Of a stretch of 64,000 nucleotides of DNA, positions 26,646 to 34,994 are shown piece after piece. Within the stretch, counting starts at the first letter, position 1, and each line of letters starts with the position of its first letter. The stretch spans positions 62,001 through 126,000 of the forward strand of contig DATHTE010000109.1 in assembly GCA_035463475.1 (NCBI GenBank), given 5' to 3'. Under the pieces are notes generated by a model. It was not told where the DNA came from, did not search any database, and saw only the letters and a list, made by a program, of their open reading frames with translations. The translations under genes and the position numbers were made by a program. This DNA is from JACPDI01 sp035463475. GTDB taxonomy: Bacteria; Acidobacteriota; Vicinamibacteria; Vicinamibacterales; 2-12-FULL-66-21.

Positions 26646-27848
26646 GTGCCGCCTCTGATCTTCCGCAAGGGCCTCGACATGAAGGAGGCCGTCGCCGCCG
26701 AACTGTCCGCCGAGTACCACAGCGGTCTCGTGCAGGAGATCCGGGAGGCCGGTCACGTTCACCGCGCGGGACGGCTCACCATCCACCTCGCAAGGGAGTT
26801 CGGCTTCTGCTACGGCGTGGATCGCGCCGTGGACTACGCGTATCAGGCCCGCCGTCGCTTCCCCGAAAAGCGGGTCTTCCTGACCGGCGAGATCATCCAC
26901 AACCCCCACGTGAACGACCGGCTGCGCGCCGCCGGAATCCGGTTCCTCAGCGACCCCGGCGAAGGCATGGACGTGGTCCGCGCTGACGACGTCGTCATCC
27001 TGCCGGCGTTCGGCGTCACGGTCGGCGAGATGGCGCGGCTGGACCGGGTCGGCTGCACGATGGTGGACACCACGTGCGGGTCGGTCCTGAACGTCTGGAA
27101 GAACGTCCGCCGCTACGCCGCCGAAGGGTTCACGTCGATCATCCACGGCAAGGCGAAGCACGAGGAAACGCGGGCGACCGCGTCGCAGGCGCTCAAATCG
27201 CCGCGTGGAAACGGCCATTACCTGGTCGTGCTGGATCTCGAGGAGGCAGACCTCGTCTGCGACTACGTCCGGCGCGGAGGGGACAAGGGCGCCTTCCTGG
27301 CCAGGTTCGCGGAGGCCACCTCACCGGGCTTCGACCCGGACACGCACCTGGAACGGATCGGGTTCGCCAACCAGACCACGATGCTGATGTCCGAGTCGCT
27401 GGAGATCGAGCGGCGCTTCCGCCGCGCGTTCGTGGAACGGTACGGCGAGGCCTCGCTGATCGATCGCTTCCGGGCCTTCGACACGATCTGCAGCGCGACG
27501 CAGGAGAGACAGGACGCGGTCATCGCGCTGCTGAACGAGCAGCGGCTCGATGTGATGATCGTGATTGGCGGCTACAACAGCAGCAACACGTGCAATCTGG
27601 CCCGCATCTGCTCCGAGCGCACGCGCACGTACCACATCGCCAGCACGGCATGCCTCGTCTCGGCGGACGAAATCCGCTACCGCCCGGTCGGACAGCCGTC
27701 CACCGGCGCGGTGGCGGAGGTCTCCGCGCATGGTTGGCTGCCCGCGGGCGAAGTCGCCCTCGGGCTCACCGCCGGCGCGTCCACGCCGAACAACATCATT
27801 GGAGAGGTGATCGAAAAGCTGGAGGCGCTGGCCGCAGCGTCAGGCTGA
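26646..27848 (+). CDS. ispH: 4-hydroxy-3-methylbut-2-enyl diphosphate reductase
   Basis: The last step of the MEP isoprenoid pathway: an Fe-S enzyme producing IPP and DMAPP. The three cluster cysteines are in 'FGFCYGV', 'DTTCGSV' and 'SNTCNLARIC'; the substrate histidines are in 'IIHNPHV' and 'IHGKAKHEE'. 400 residues, the longer form seen in cyanobacteria and plants rather than the roughly 315-residue E. coli type. GTG at 26646 is the upstream start; ATG 26679 would remove 11 residues. The 3' end overlaps a convergent small gene. Confidence 0.95.
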   Translation: MPPLIFRKGLDMKEAVAAELSAEYHSGLVQEIREAGHVHRAGRLTIHLAREFGFCYGVDRAVDYAYQARRRFPEKRVFLTGEIIHNPHVNDRLRAAGIRFLSDPGEGMDVVRADDVVILPAFGVTVGEMARLDRVGCTMVDTTCGSVLNVWKNVRRYAAEGFTSIIHGKAKHEETRATASQALKSPRGNGHYLVVLDLEEADLVCDYVRRGGDKGAFLARFAEATSPGFDPDTHLERIGFANQTTMLMSESLEIERRFRRAFVERYGEASLIDRFRAFDTICSATQERQDAVIALLNEQRLDVMIVIGGYNSSNTCNLARICSERTRTYHIASTACLVSADEIRYRPVGQPSTGAVAEVSAHGWLPAGEVALGLTAGASTPNNIIGEVIEKLEALAAASG

Positions 27849-28152
27849 CCTCTCCGGTGTCACGTCCGCTGCCGGGACGCGCTCCCGGCGGAGGCGTAGA
27901 GTCGTCCCTGGCGGCCTCGATGACGAGCCGCACTTTCTGCCCGCGATGGGTCGCAAGCCACCGGTGAAGGTCGCTGCCGGGGCGCGCGAGCACCGTGGTC
28001 CCCTCGCCCACCGAGAAATAGCCTTCGTCGGCCTCGTGGTCCGCTGCCGTCAACTCGGCGATGACGGTCGCTTCGTCGATGCCCGCGGCGATCGCGCCGC
28101 CGAGCACGCCGAAAAACACTGCCGCCACGAGGCACATGACCTGACGCCGCAT
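27796..28152 (-). CDS. Small secreted hypothetical protein
   Basis: 118 residues. A signal peptide (MRRQVMCLVAAVFFGVLGGAIAA) precedes a mature domain of about 65 residues (EADEGYFSVGEGTTVLARPGSDLHRWLATHRGQKVRLVIE) and a Pro/Arg-rich tail that overlaps the 3' end of ispH by 53 bases. No family recognised. The AT- and charge-pattern of the mature part looks like real coding sequence. Confidence 0.55.
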   Translation of the reverse strand: MRRQVMCLVAAVFFGVLGGAIAAGIDEATVIAELTAADHEADEGYFSVGEGTTVLARPGSDLHRWLATHRGQKVRLVIEAARDDSTPPPGARPGSGRDTGEVSLTLRPAPPAFRSPLQ

Positions 28153-28486
28153 CGAGTTACCGTCCGCGCCGGCTCGGCACCTAGGTTCGCCGTCCTACGC
28201 TGATCGCTTCTCAGGCAACACCGGTACCATCTAAGGGTGGCGGTCGAGGCGCAAAGCTACAGGGAACCGCCACCGGCGACCCCGCGCCGCACGGAGGCCA
28301 GCGTCAGCCAGTGGTTGCGTGCTGTTCCACGGGGCCGCATCGCCGCCTGCCGGCCCCGGCGCCGCCCGGGCCGCCACCCCGGTCGGGCCGGGTTCCGCGC
28401 CACGGTGGGCACGTCCGTGTGTAAACAGCCACCCACGGTCATGGCGTAATACGGGTCAAATGGCAGTTCAAGGCAGAGGTGTGCCG
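28153..28486. other. 334-base non-coding stretch before the efflux locus
   Basis: No convincing gene. The left part (28211-28320) holds the candidate riboswitch described separately. The right part (28330-28430) is very GC-rich with CCGG/GGCC runs able to fold, then GTGTAAAC and an ATG at 28459. The small open frame here (28237-28449) is Arg/Pro-rich and lacks a ribosome site. Confidence 0.5.
28211..28320 (+). ncRNA. Candidate c-di-GMP-I (GEMM)-like riboswitch
   Basis: The conserved GEMM core CGCAAAGCTACAGGG (28250-28264) is preceded by AGGCAAC (28213-28219) and a hairpin (28220-28244, ACCG..CGGT and CCATC..GGTGG around a UAAG loop). It is followed by AGCCAGTGGTTGC (28306-28318), close to the family's 3' GCCRGGUURCC element. 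An alternative nine-base stem, GGTGGCGGT/ACCGCCACC (28236-28244 with 28266-28274), would exclude the first hairpin, as expected of a switch. Loop and spacing differ from the consensus, so this is a candidate only. The first downstream gene is 167 bases away. Confidence 0.4.
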
Positions 28487-28921
28487 ATGGGAAGGCTCGT
28501 AGCGGCGGCGCTCGCAGCGGTCGTGGTGGGAGCCATGGCCGCGGAGGCCGGTCCGCAGCCGCAGCGTCGCAAGTGGTGGCAGGACGACAAGCTGAAGGCG
28601 GAGATCGGTTTGACCGATCAGCAGTCGGCAGAGGTCGAAGAAGTGTTCCAGGGAGCGATCCCGAAGCTGCGCTCACTGAAGCAGCAACTGGACACGCTGG
28701 AGGCGGACCTTTCCCGGCTCATCCGCGAGCGGACGGCGGAGGAGCAACTGGTCGCGGCGCAAATCGATCGCGTCGAGGCCACGCGCGCCGAGCTGAGCAA
28801 GACCCGCACGCTGATGCTTTACCGCATCCACCGCCTGCTGTCGCCCGAGCAGAACGCCAGGCTCCAGGCCGTCTATGATCGGCAGAAGGACCGCGGGCGG
28901 GACTCGCGCCGTCCTCAGTAA
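28487..28921 (+). CDS. Periplasmic Spy/CpxP-like protein
   Basis: 144 residues: a signal peptide (MGRLVAAALAAVVVGAMAAEA), then a helical domain with the 'IGLTDQQSAEVEEVFQGAIPKLRSLKQQLDTLE' and 'LLSPEQNARLQAVYDR' patterns of Spy/CpxP/heavy-metal-resistance proteins. These periplasmic proteins act as chaperones or sense envelope or metal stress. First gene of a locus that continues with TolC and efflux pumps, suggesting an envelope-stress context. ATG 28487 puts the signal peptide at the N-terminus. Confidence 0.8.
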   Translation: MGRLVAAALAAVVVGAMAAEAGPQPQRRKWWQDDKLKAEIGLTDQQSAEVEEVFQGAIPKLRSLKQQLDTLEADLSRLIRERTAEEQLVAAQIDRVEATRAELSKTRTLMLYRIHRLLSPEQNARLQAVYDRQKDRGRDSRRPQ

Positions 28922-28946
28922 CAACGGAACTATAGGAACCTCGAAT

Positions 28947-30587
28947 ATGAAATCAGCGGTCATTGCGGCCGTGCTGGCCCTCGTTGCCGTCACGCCGCCC
29001 CTTGGGGCGCAGACCACGGCCCCCGCCACCACGGCGACGCTGCAGCCCGAAGGGCAAGCCCGGACGAGCACGAGCCTCGCGATTGAGGACGCGGTGCAGC
29101 GCGCGCTCGAGCGCAACCTCGACATTGCGGTGGAACGGCTCAATCCCCGGACGTTCGACCTGTCGCTTGCCGGCCTTTACGCGACCTATCGGCCGACTCT
29201 GACTTCGACGGTCGGCTACCGCGACGCGACGGCGTTCACGCGCAGCCAGACGGCCGGCGCCGACGTCCTCACGACCGCGACGCTGACGGCGAATTCCGGC
29301 TTGCTGCAGAACTTCCAGTGGGGTGGCGGCAGCCTGACGCTCGCGTTCAACAACAACCGCCAGAACCAGTCCGATCGTTTCGCCACGCGCAACCCCACGT
29401 TGAACAGCGGCCTGACGGCGACGCTGGTACAGCCACTGCTTCGCGGGTTCCGCACGGACTCGACCCGGACACAGCTGCGGGTGACGCGCCTCAACCAGGG
29501 CATCTCGGAGTCGCAGCTCAAGGCGACCATCGCGAACACCCTGGCCAGCGTGCGGAACGCGTACTGGGATCTCGTCTACACCGTCCAGGCGGTGGAGGTG
29601 GCGCAGCGGTCGTTCGACCTGGCGCTGCGGCTCGTGCAGGACAACCGGACGCGCGTCGAGATCGGCACGCTGGCGCCGATTGACGTGGTGCAGGCCGAGG
29701 CCGAGGCGGCCACGCGACGGCAGACCCTCGTGCAGGCGCAAGCGAACCGACGCACCGCCGAGCTGACGCTCAAGCGACTGATCGTGTCCGGGACGGAAGA
29801 CGAGCTCTGGCGCGCGGAGCTGAACCCGGTCGATCGGCCGTCGTTCGCGTTGCCGGAGATCGACATCGACGCGGCGGTCCGGCGGGCGCTCAGCGTCCGT
29901 ACCGACGTCGAGCAGGCGAAACAGCAGCTCGAGGTGAACGCCCTGAACGTCCGGCTGCTCCGCGACCAGACGCTGCCCGGCGTGGACCTCACGGCATCCT
30001 ACGGCGTGAGCGGCATCGGCGGTCCGGTGTTCGTCCGCAGCGGGCTGGGCGGCGCGGTGACGGAGATCATTCCAAGCGGCTACAGCGACACGCTCCGCAC
30101 GCTGCGCAACCTCGACGCGCCGACCTGGAACCTGAGTCTGAGCGTGAACTATCCGATCGGGACGAGCGCCGCGGACGCGAACCTGGCACGCGGGCGCGTG
30201 CAGGTGCAGCAGGCACAGGCGCAAATCAAGCAGATGGAGCTGCAGATCGCGACTGAGGTGACCAACATCGCCTCGACGCTGATCAGCAACCAGGAACGGG
30301 TGCAGGCGGCGCGCGCGGCGCGCGAGCTGGCCGAAAAGCGGCTCGAAGCGGAGAACAGCAAGTTCGAGGTCGGGATGTCCACCAACTACTTCGTGGTGCA
30401 GGCGCAGCGCGATCTGGCCGACGCGCAGATCACGGAGCTGCGCGCGCTGCTCGACTACAACAAGTCGCTCGTGGATTTCGATCGCGTGCAGCAGACCGCG
30501 CTGTCGCGCGCCAACATCACCGTCGTCAGCAGCGGCGGCAGCGGTGGCGGGGGCACGACGAGCACGCGCACGGGCGGAGGCTTCTGA
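28947..30587 (+). CDS. TolC-family outer-membrane efflux protein
   Basis: 546 residues with a signal peptide (MKSAVIAAVLALVAVTPPLGA), two outer-membrane efflux repeats (about 60-280 and 300-510) with long amphipathic coiled helices, and a Gly/Thr-rich tail. It forms the trimeric exit duct for the pumps encoded next. Its stop overlaps the adaptor ATG by one base (TGATG). Confidence 0.93.
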   Translation: MKSAVIAAVLALVAVTPPLGAQTTAPATTATLQPEGQARTSTSLAIEDAVQRALERNLDIAVERLNPRTFDLSLAGLYATYRPTLTSTVGYRDATAFTRSQTAGADVLTTATLTANSGLLQNFQWGGGSLTLAFNNNRQNQSDRFATRNPTLNSGLTATLVQPLLRGFRTDSTRTQLRVTRLNQGISESQLKATIANTLASVRNAYWDLVYTVQAVEVAQRSFDLALRLVQDNRTRVEIGTLAPIDVVQAEAEAATRRQTLVQAQANRRTAELTLKRLIVSGTEDELWRAELNPVDRPSFALPEIDIDAAVRRALSVRTDVEQAKQQLEVNALNVRLLRDQTLPGVDLTASYGVSGIGGPVFVRSGLGGAVTEIIPSGYSDTLRTLRNLDAPTWNLSLSVNYPIGTSAADANLARGRVQVQQAQAQIKQMELQIATEVTNIASTLISNQERVQAARAARELAEKRLEAENSKFEVGMSTNYFVVQAQRDLADAQITELRALLDYNKSLVDFDRVQQTALSRANITVVSSGGSGGGGTTSTRTGGGF

Positions 30588-31840
30588 TGCGTAAGTGGGC
30601 AGTGATAGCCGTCGTCGTGCTCGTCGCGCTCGCCGGCGTCATGGTGTTCAGGGGGCGCGGGCAGGAAGCAGGCGGCCAGCAGGGGCAGACCGGAAACGCA
30701 CAGGGCAATCGCCCGACGGGGGCGGCGGCGCAGCGCATCGCGGCGAACATGCGACCGCCGATGACCGTGGAGGTCTCGCCGACCCGGCGCGAAACGGTCT
30801 CCGAGACGATCGCCGTCGTCGGGAATCTCATCGGGGCCGCGACCGTCGAGGTCGTGCCGAAGGTGAGCGGACGGCTGCAAGCGGTGAACGTCCGTCTGGG
30901 TGACCGCGTCAGCCGCGGGCAGACCATCGCGAAGGTCGAGGACCGGGAAATCCGCGAGCAGGTGCGTCAGGCGGAGGCGTCCTTCCAGGTATCGCGCGCG
31001 ACCGTGCGACAGCGCGAAGCCGACCTCAAGTTCGCGGAGACGAACCTCGATCGATCCCGCAGCCTCTTCGAGCGGCAGCTTCTGCCGCGGCAGACGCTGG
31101 ACGATGCGGAGGCGCGGTACCAGGCCGCGGTGGCGCAGCTCGACCTGGCGCGGGCGCAGTTCGAGCAGGCACAGGCGCGGCTCGACGAGCTGCAGATCAC
31201 CCTCTCGAACACGAACATCCTGTCCCCCGTCGACGGGTTCGTCGCGAAGCGGAACCTCGACGTCGGCGCGTTCGCGAGCCAGAACGCCCCCGTCGTGGCC
31301 GTGGTGGACCTGAGCACGGTCCGGATGGTGGCAAACCTGATCGAACGGGACGCGAAGCGGGTCCACGTCGGCGCCTCCGCCGCCGTGGAGGTTGACGCGT
31401 ACCCGGGCGAGCGGTTCGCGGGGCGGATCTCGCGCATCGCGCCGGTCTTCGATCCAGCGACCCGCACGGCGGAAATGGAGATCGAGGTGCCGAACCCGAC
31501 GGCGCGGCTCAAGCCCGGAATGTACGCGCGCGTGAACCTGACGGTGGGCACACGAGAGAACGCGCTCGTCGTGCCGCGAAACGCGCTCGTGGATCTCGAG
31601 GGCAAGCGGGGCGTGTTCCTGCCGCAGGAGAACCGCGCGAAGTTCCAGGCCGTGCAGACCGGCTTGCAGGACGAGAACAAGGTCGAGATCACCGGTGGCC
31701 TCCAGGACGGCGCGCGGGTGATCACGACGGGGGCCGTCGCGCTGCGTGACGGCGACCCGATCCAGCTGCCCGGGCAGTCGCGCCCCGGCGGCACGCCCAC
31801 GGGAACCGGCGGGCGCGTCCGCCGGGAGATGTCACGATAG
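30587..31840 (+). CDS. RND efflux periplasmic adaptor (membrane fusion protein)
   Basis: 417 residues. An N-terminal helix precedes a Gly/Gln-rich linker. The HlyD/AcrA layout follows: lipoyl half-motifs ('EVVPKVSGRLQAVNVRLGDRVSRGQ' and 'ILSPVDGFVAKRNLDVGAF'), a coiled-coil hairpin (about 120-200) and a beta-barrel with 'RFAGRISRIAPVFDPATRTAEMEIEV'. The Arg-rich C-terminus is not typical. It links the RND pump to TolC. Confidence 0.93.
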   Translation: MRKWAVIAVVVLVALAGVMVFRGRGQEAGGQQGQTGNAQGNRPTGAAAQRIAANMRPPMTVEVSPTRRETVSETIAVVGNLIGAATVEVVPKVSGRLQAVNVRLGDRVSRGQTIAKVEDREIREQVRQAEASFQVSRATVRQREADLKFAETNLDRSRSLFERQLLPRQTLDDAEARYQAAVAQLDLARAQFEQAQARLDELQITLSNTNILSPVDGFVAKRNLDVGAFASQNAPVVAVVDLSTVRMVANLIERDAKRVHVGASAAVEVDAYPGERFAGRISRIAPVFDPATRTAEMEIEVPNPTARLKPGMYARVNLTVGTRENALVVPRNALVDLEGKRGVFLPQENRAKFQAVQTGLQDENKVEITGGLQDGARVITTGAVALRDGDPIQLPGQSRPGGTPTGTGGRVRREMSR

Positions 31841-31875
31841 GGTCACGATAGCGTCACGTCAGGGGGACGGTTCGT

Positions 31876-34800
31876 ATGAGCATTCCGCGTCTCGCGATCC
31901 ACCGGCCGATCACGATGTTCATGATCAGCGCCGTCATCATCCTGCTGGGCGGGATCTCGCTGCTCCGCCTGCCGGTTGACCTGATGCCGGACGTGTCGTT
32001 TCCGAGCATCACGGTCCGCGTCGGCTATGCCGGCGTCGGGCCACTCGAAATCGAGGAGCTGATCGTCCGGCCGATCGAGCAGGCCGTCAGCGCCGTGGCG
32101 GGGCTCGAGCGGCTGGAGTCCACGGCGTCGGAGGGCAATGGCCGGGTCACGCTCAATTTCGCGTGGGGCACGGACCTGAACGAGGCGGCAGACGAAGTGC
32201 GGAGCCGCATCGACCGGATCCGCGCGCGCCTGCCCGAGGAGGCGGACGCACCCACCATCTTCAAGTTCGACTCGACGGCGATGCCGATCATGGGGATCGG
32301 CGTCGAAGGCGACCTGGATCGAGTGACGCTGCGCGAGGTCGCGCAGAACGACCTGTCGGTGCGCATCGAACGCGTGCCGGGCGTGGCGTCGGTGTCGGTC
32401 GAAGGCGGGCTGCGGCGCCAGATTCACGTGGATCTGTCGAAGGAGAAGATCACCGCGCTCAACCTGTCGGTCGATCGCATCGTCAGCATCATCCATAGCG
32501 AGAACCAGAACACGCCGCTCGGAGAAGTGGACGAGGGAGACACGACGTACCTCGTCCGCAGCCAGGGGCAGTACCAGAACATCGAGGAGATCCGCAACCT
32601 GGTGATCATGACGCGGCAGGGCGTGCCGGTGTACCTGCGCGACATCGCGGAGGTGAGCGACTCGACGGAGGACTTCCGCTCCTTCACCCGGATCAACGGC
32701 CGGCCCGGCGTCCGGATGCGGGTCACCAAGCAGTCGGGCGAGAACACCGTGGAGATCGCGGACGGCGTCCGCGCCGAGATCGAGCGGATCAACCGCGAAG
32801 TACCGAAGGTGCACCTGTCCATCCTCGACGACAGCTCTCGGTTCATCCGACGGTCGATCTCTTCGGTGCAGGAGCACGCGCTCGTGGGCGGCGTTCTCGT
32901 GATGCTGATCATCTTCCTGTTCCTGCGCGACCTGCGCGCGACGGCGATCGTTTTCACGTCGATCCCGATTTCCGTCATCGGGACCTTCGCCCTGCTCTAC
33001 TTTGCGGGCTTCACGCTGAACACCATGACGTTCGGCGGGCTCGCGCTGGGCATCGGGATGATCGTCGATGCCTCCATCGTGGTGCTCGAGAACACGTTCC
33101 GCCACATGGAGCAAGGCAAGGACCGGATGACCGCCTCGATCGACGCGAGCGAGGAGGTCTGGTCCGCGATCCTCGCATCGACGCTGACGCACATCGCCGT
33201 GTTCATTCCGCTCCTGTTCCTCACCGGCGTGTCGAGCATCCTCTTCACGCAGCTGTCGATCGTGGTGATCTTCTCGCTGTCGATGTCGCTCTTCGTCGCG
33301 GTGACCGTCGTGCCCGTGCTCTGCTCGATGGTTCTCCAGCTGCCGAAACCGGCCTCTGAGCGGAAGGGCATCATGTCGCGCGTGTACGGCTGGAGCGAGC
33401 GCACGCTGAACGGCATGGACGACAAATACCGCCAGCTCGTGCACCTCGCCCTGTCGCACCGCCCGACCGTGATCGGCGTGGGCGCCGGGTTGTTCGTGCT
33501 CGCGCTCGTCATCCTGCCGACCGTGGGCTTCGAGCTGATGCCGCAGGCGGACGAGGGAGAGGTGACCGTCGAAGCGGAGCTGCCGGTCGGGACGCGGATC
33601 GAGCGGACGTACGCCGTGGTCGAGCGGCTCGAGGGGCTCGTGCGGGAAGCCGTGCCCGAGGCCACGATGATCATCAGCAACGCCGGCGGCGGCGGCTTCG
33701 GCGGCGGCAGCACGGCGCGTGGGAACGTGAACGTGCGGCTCGTTGAGCGCACCGAGCGCGATCGGTCCAGCGACGACATCTCACAGGACCTGCGGCGGCG
33801 GCTGCAGGGGATTCCCGGCGTCATCATCCGGGCGCGGCCCTCCGGCGGCAACTTCCAGATGAACCGGCTGCTCGGCGGAGGCGGCGCCGGTCGCCTCGCG
33901 CTCGAGATTCGCGGGCACGATCTGGAGGACGCGCGGCGCGTCGCGCTCGAGGCCCGGAACGTGATGGAGCGCACCCCAGGCATCGCCGACGTGCGCATCG
34001 GCCGCGACGAGGGACGCCCGGAGCTGTCGATCCGCGTCGATCGGCCCAAGGCCGCCCTGCTCGGCCTGTCCGTCTCGGGTGTCGCCGAGACGATCCAGAC
34101 CAACGTCGCCGGCACCCAGGCGGCGTTCTTCCGCGAGCGCGGTAACGAGTACCCGATTGTCGTGCGGCTCCGCGAGGAGGACCGCGCGCGGATCTCGGAC
34201 GTCGATACGGTCCTGATCGCCACGCCGGGTGGCAAGGTCGTGCCGGCGGGCAACGTACTCGCGGTACGCAACGAGACCGGTCCGGTGTCGATCGACCGCA
34301 AGAACCAGGAGCGGATCATGCGCATCAGCGCGGAGCCCGAGGTCACGCTGAGTGAAGCCGTGACCCGGGTCAACCAGCGCCTGGCGCAGATCGAGCGGCC
34401 GCAGGACTTTCAGGTGGGGTTCGGCTCGGAGGTCGAGGAGCAGGCGCGCGCGTTCGGGCAGCTCCGGCTCCTGCTGGTCCTGGCGATCCTGCTCGTCTAC
34501 GCGGTCATGGCGTCGCAGTACGAGTCGCTGCGGGACCCGTTCATCATCATGTTCTCCGTGCCGCTCGCTGCGATCGGCGTCGTCATGGCGCTCAAGTTGA
34601 CCGGCACCGCGTTCAGCCTGCAGGCCTACATCGGCATCATCATGCTGGCGGGCATCGTCGTGAGCAACGCGATCCTGCTCGTGGACTACACGAACATCCT
34701 GCGGCGGCGCGACGGCCTGCCGTTGCGCGCCGCGGTGGAGCGCGGCGGGCGCACGCGACTGCGCCCGATTCTCATGACGTCGCTCGCGACGATGCTCGGG

Positions 34801-34989
34801 CTCGTCCCGATGGCGCTCGGCATCGGCGAAGGGGCCGAGCTGCAGGCGCCGCTCGCGCGCGTCGTCATCGGGGGGCTGCTGACGTCCACCATCATCACGC
34901 TCGTGTTCGTGCCGTGCGTGTACACGATTTTCGAGGAGGGCTGGCGCGGGCTGCGCCACGAGGCACCGCTCGATAAGGCCAGCGCCTAG
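31876..34989 (+). CDS. RND-family multidrug/metal efflux transporter permease
   Basis: A 1037-residue inner-membrane pump with 12 helices and two large periplasmic loops. The helix-4 proton motif reads GLALGIGMIVDASIVVLEN, so only the first of the two aspartates seen in AcrB is kept, as in the VD(N/A)S class. A Gly-rich insert (about residues 600-620, 'NAGGGGFGGGSTARG') sits in the second periplasmic loop. Substrates cannot be predicted. It follows its adaptor by 35 bases. Confidence 0.95.
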   Translation: MSIPRLAIHRPITMFMISAVIILLGGISLLRLPVDLMPDVSFPSITVRVGYAGVGPLEIEELIVRPIEQAVSAVAGLERLESTASEGNGRVTLNFAWGTDLNEAADEVRSRIDRIRARLPEEADAPTIFKFDSTAMPIMGIGVEGDLDRVTLREVAQNDLSVRIERVPGVASVSVEGGLRRQIHVDLSKEKITALNLSVDRIVSIIHSENQNTPLGEVDEGDTTYLVRSQGQYQNIEEIRNLVIMTRQGVPVYLRDIAEVSDSTEDFRSFTRINGRPGVRMRVTKQSGENTVEIADGVRAEIERINREVPKVHLSILDDSSRFIRRSISSVQEHALVGGVLVMLIIFLFLRDLRATAIVFTSIPISVIGTFALLYFAGFTLNTMTFGGLALGIGMIVDASIVVLENTFRHMEQGKDRMTASIDASEEVWSAILASTLTHIAVFIPLLFLTGVSSILFTQLSIVVIFSLSMSLFVAVTVVPVLCSMVLQLPKPASERKGIMSRVYGWSERTLNGMDDKYRQLVHLALSHRPTVIGVGAGLFVLALVILPTVGFELMPQADEGEVTVEAELPVGTRIERTYAVVERLEGLVREAVPEATMIISNAGGGGFGGGSTARGNVNVRLVERTERDRSSDDISQDLRRRLQGIPGVIIRARPSGGNFQMNRLLGGGGAGRLALEIRGHDLEDARRVALEARNVMERTPGIADVRIGRDEGRPELSIRVDRPKAALLGLSVSGVAETIQTNVAGTQAAFFRERGNEYPIVVRLREEDRARISDVDTVLIATPGGKVVPAGNVLAVRNETGPVSIDRKNQERIMRISAEPEVTLSEAVTRVNQRLAQIERPQDFQVGFGSEVEEQARAFGQLRLLLVLAILLVYAVMASQYESLRDPFIIMFSVPLAAIGVVMALKLTGTAFSLQAYIGIIMLAGIVVSNAILLVDYTNILRRRDGLPLRAAVERGGRTRLRPILMTSLATMLGLVPMALGIGEGAELQAPLARVVIGGLLTSTIITLVFVPCVYTIFEEGWRGLRHEAPLDKASA

Positions 34990-34994
34990 CGACT

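Noticed and set aside
28237..28449. 70-codon frame before the Spy-like gene
   Set aside because: Arg/Pro-rich, no ribosome site, overlaps a structured RNA candidate that explains the sequence better.
31843..33459. 538-codon minus-strand frame inside the RND pump gene
   Set aside because: Arg/Asp/His-rich shadow of the pump.
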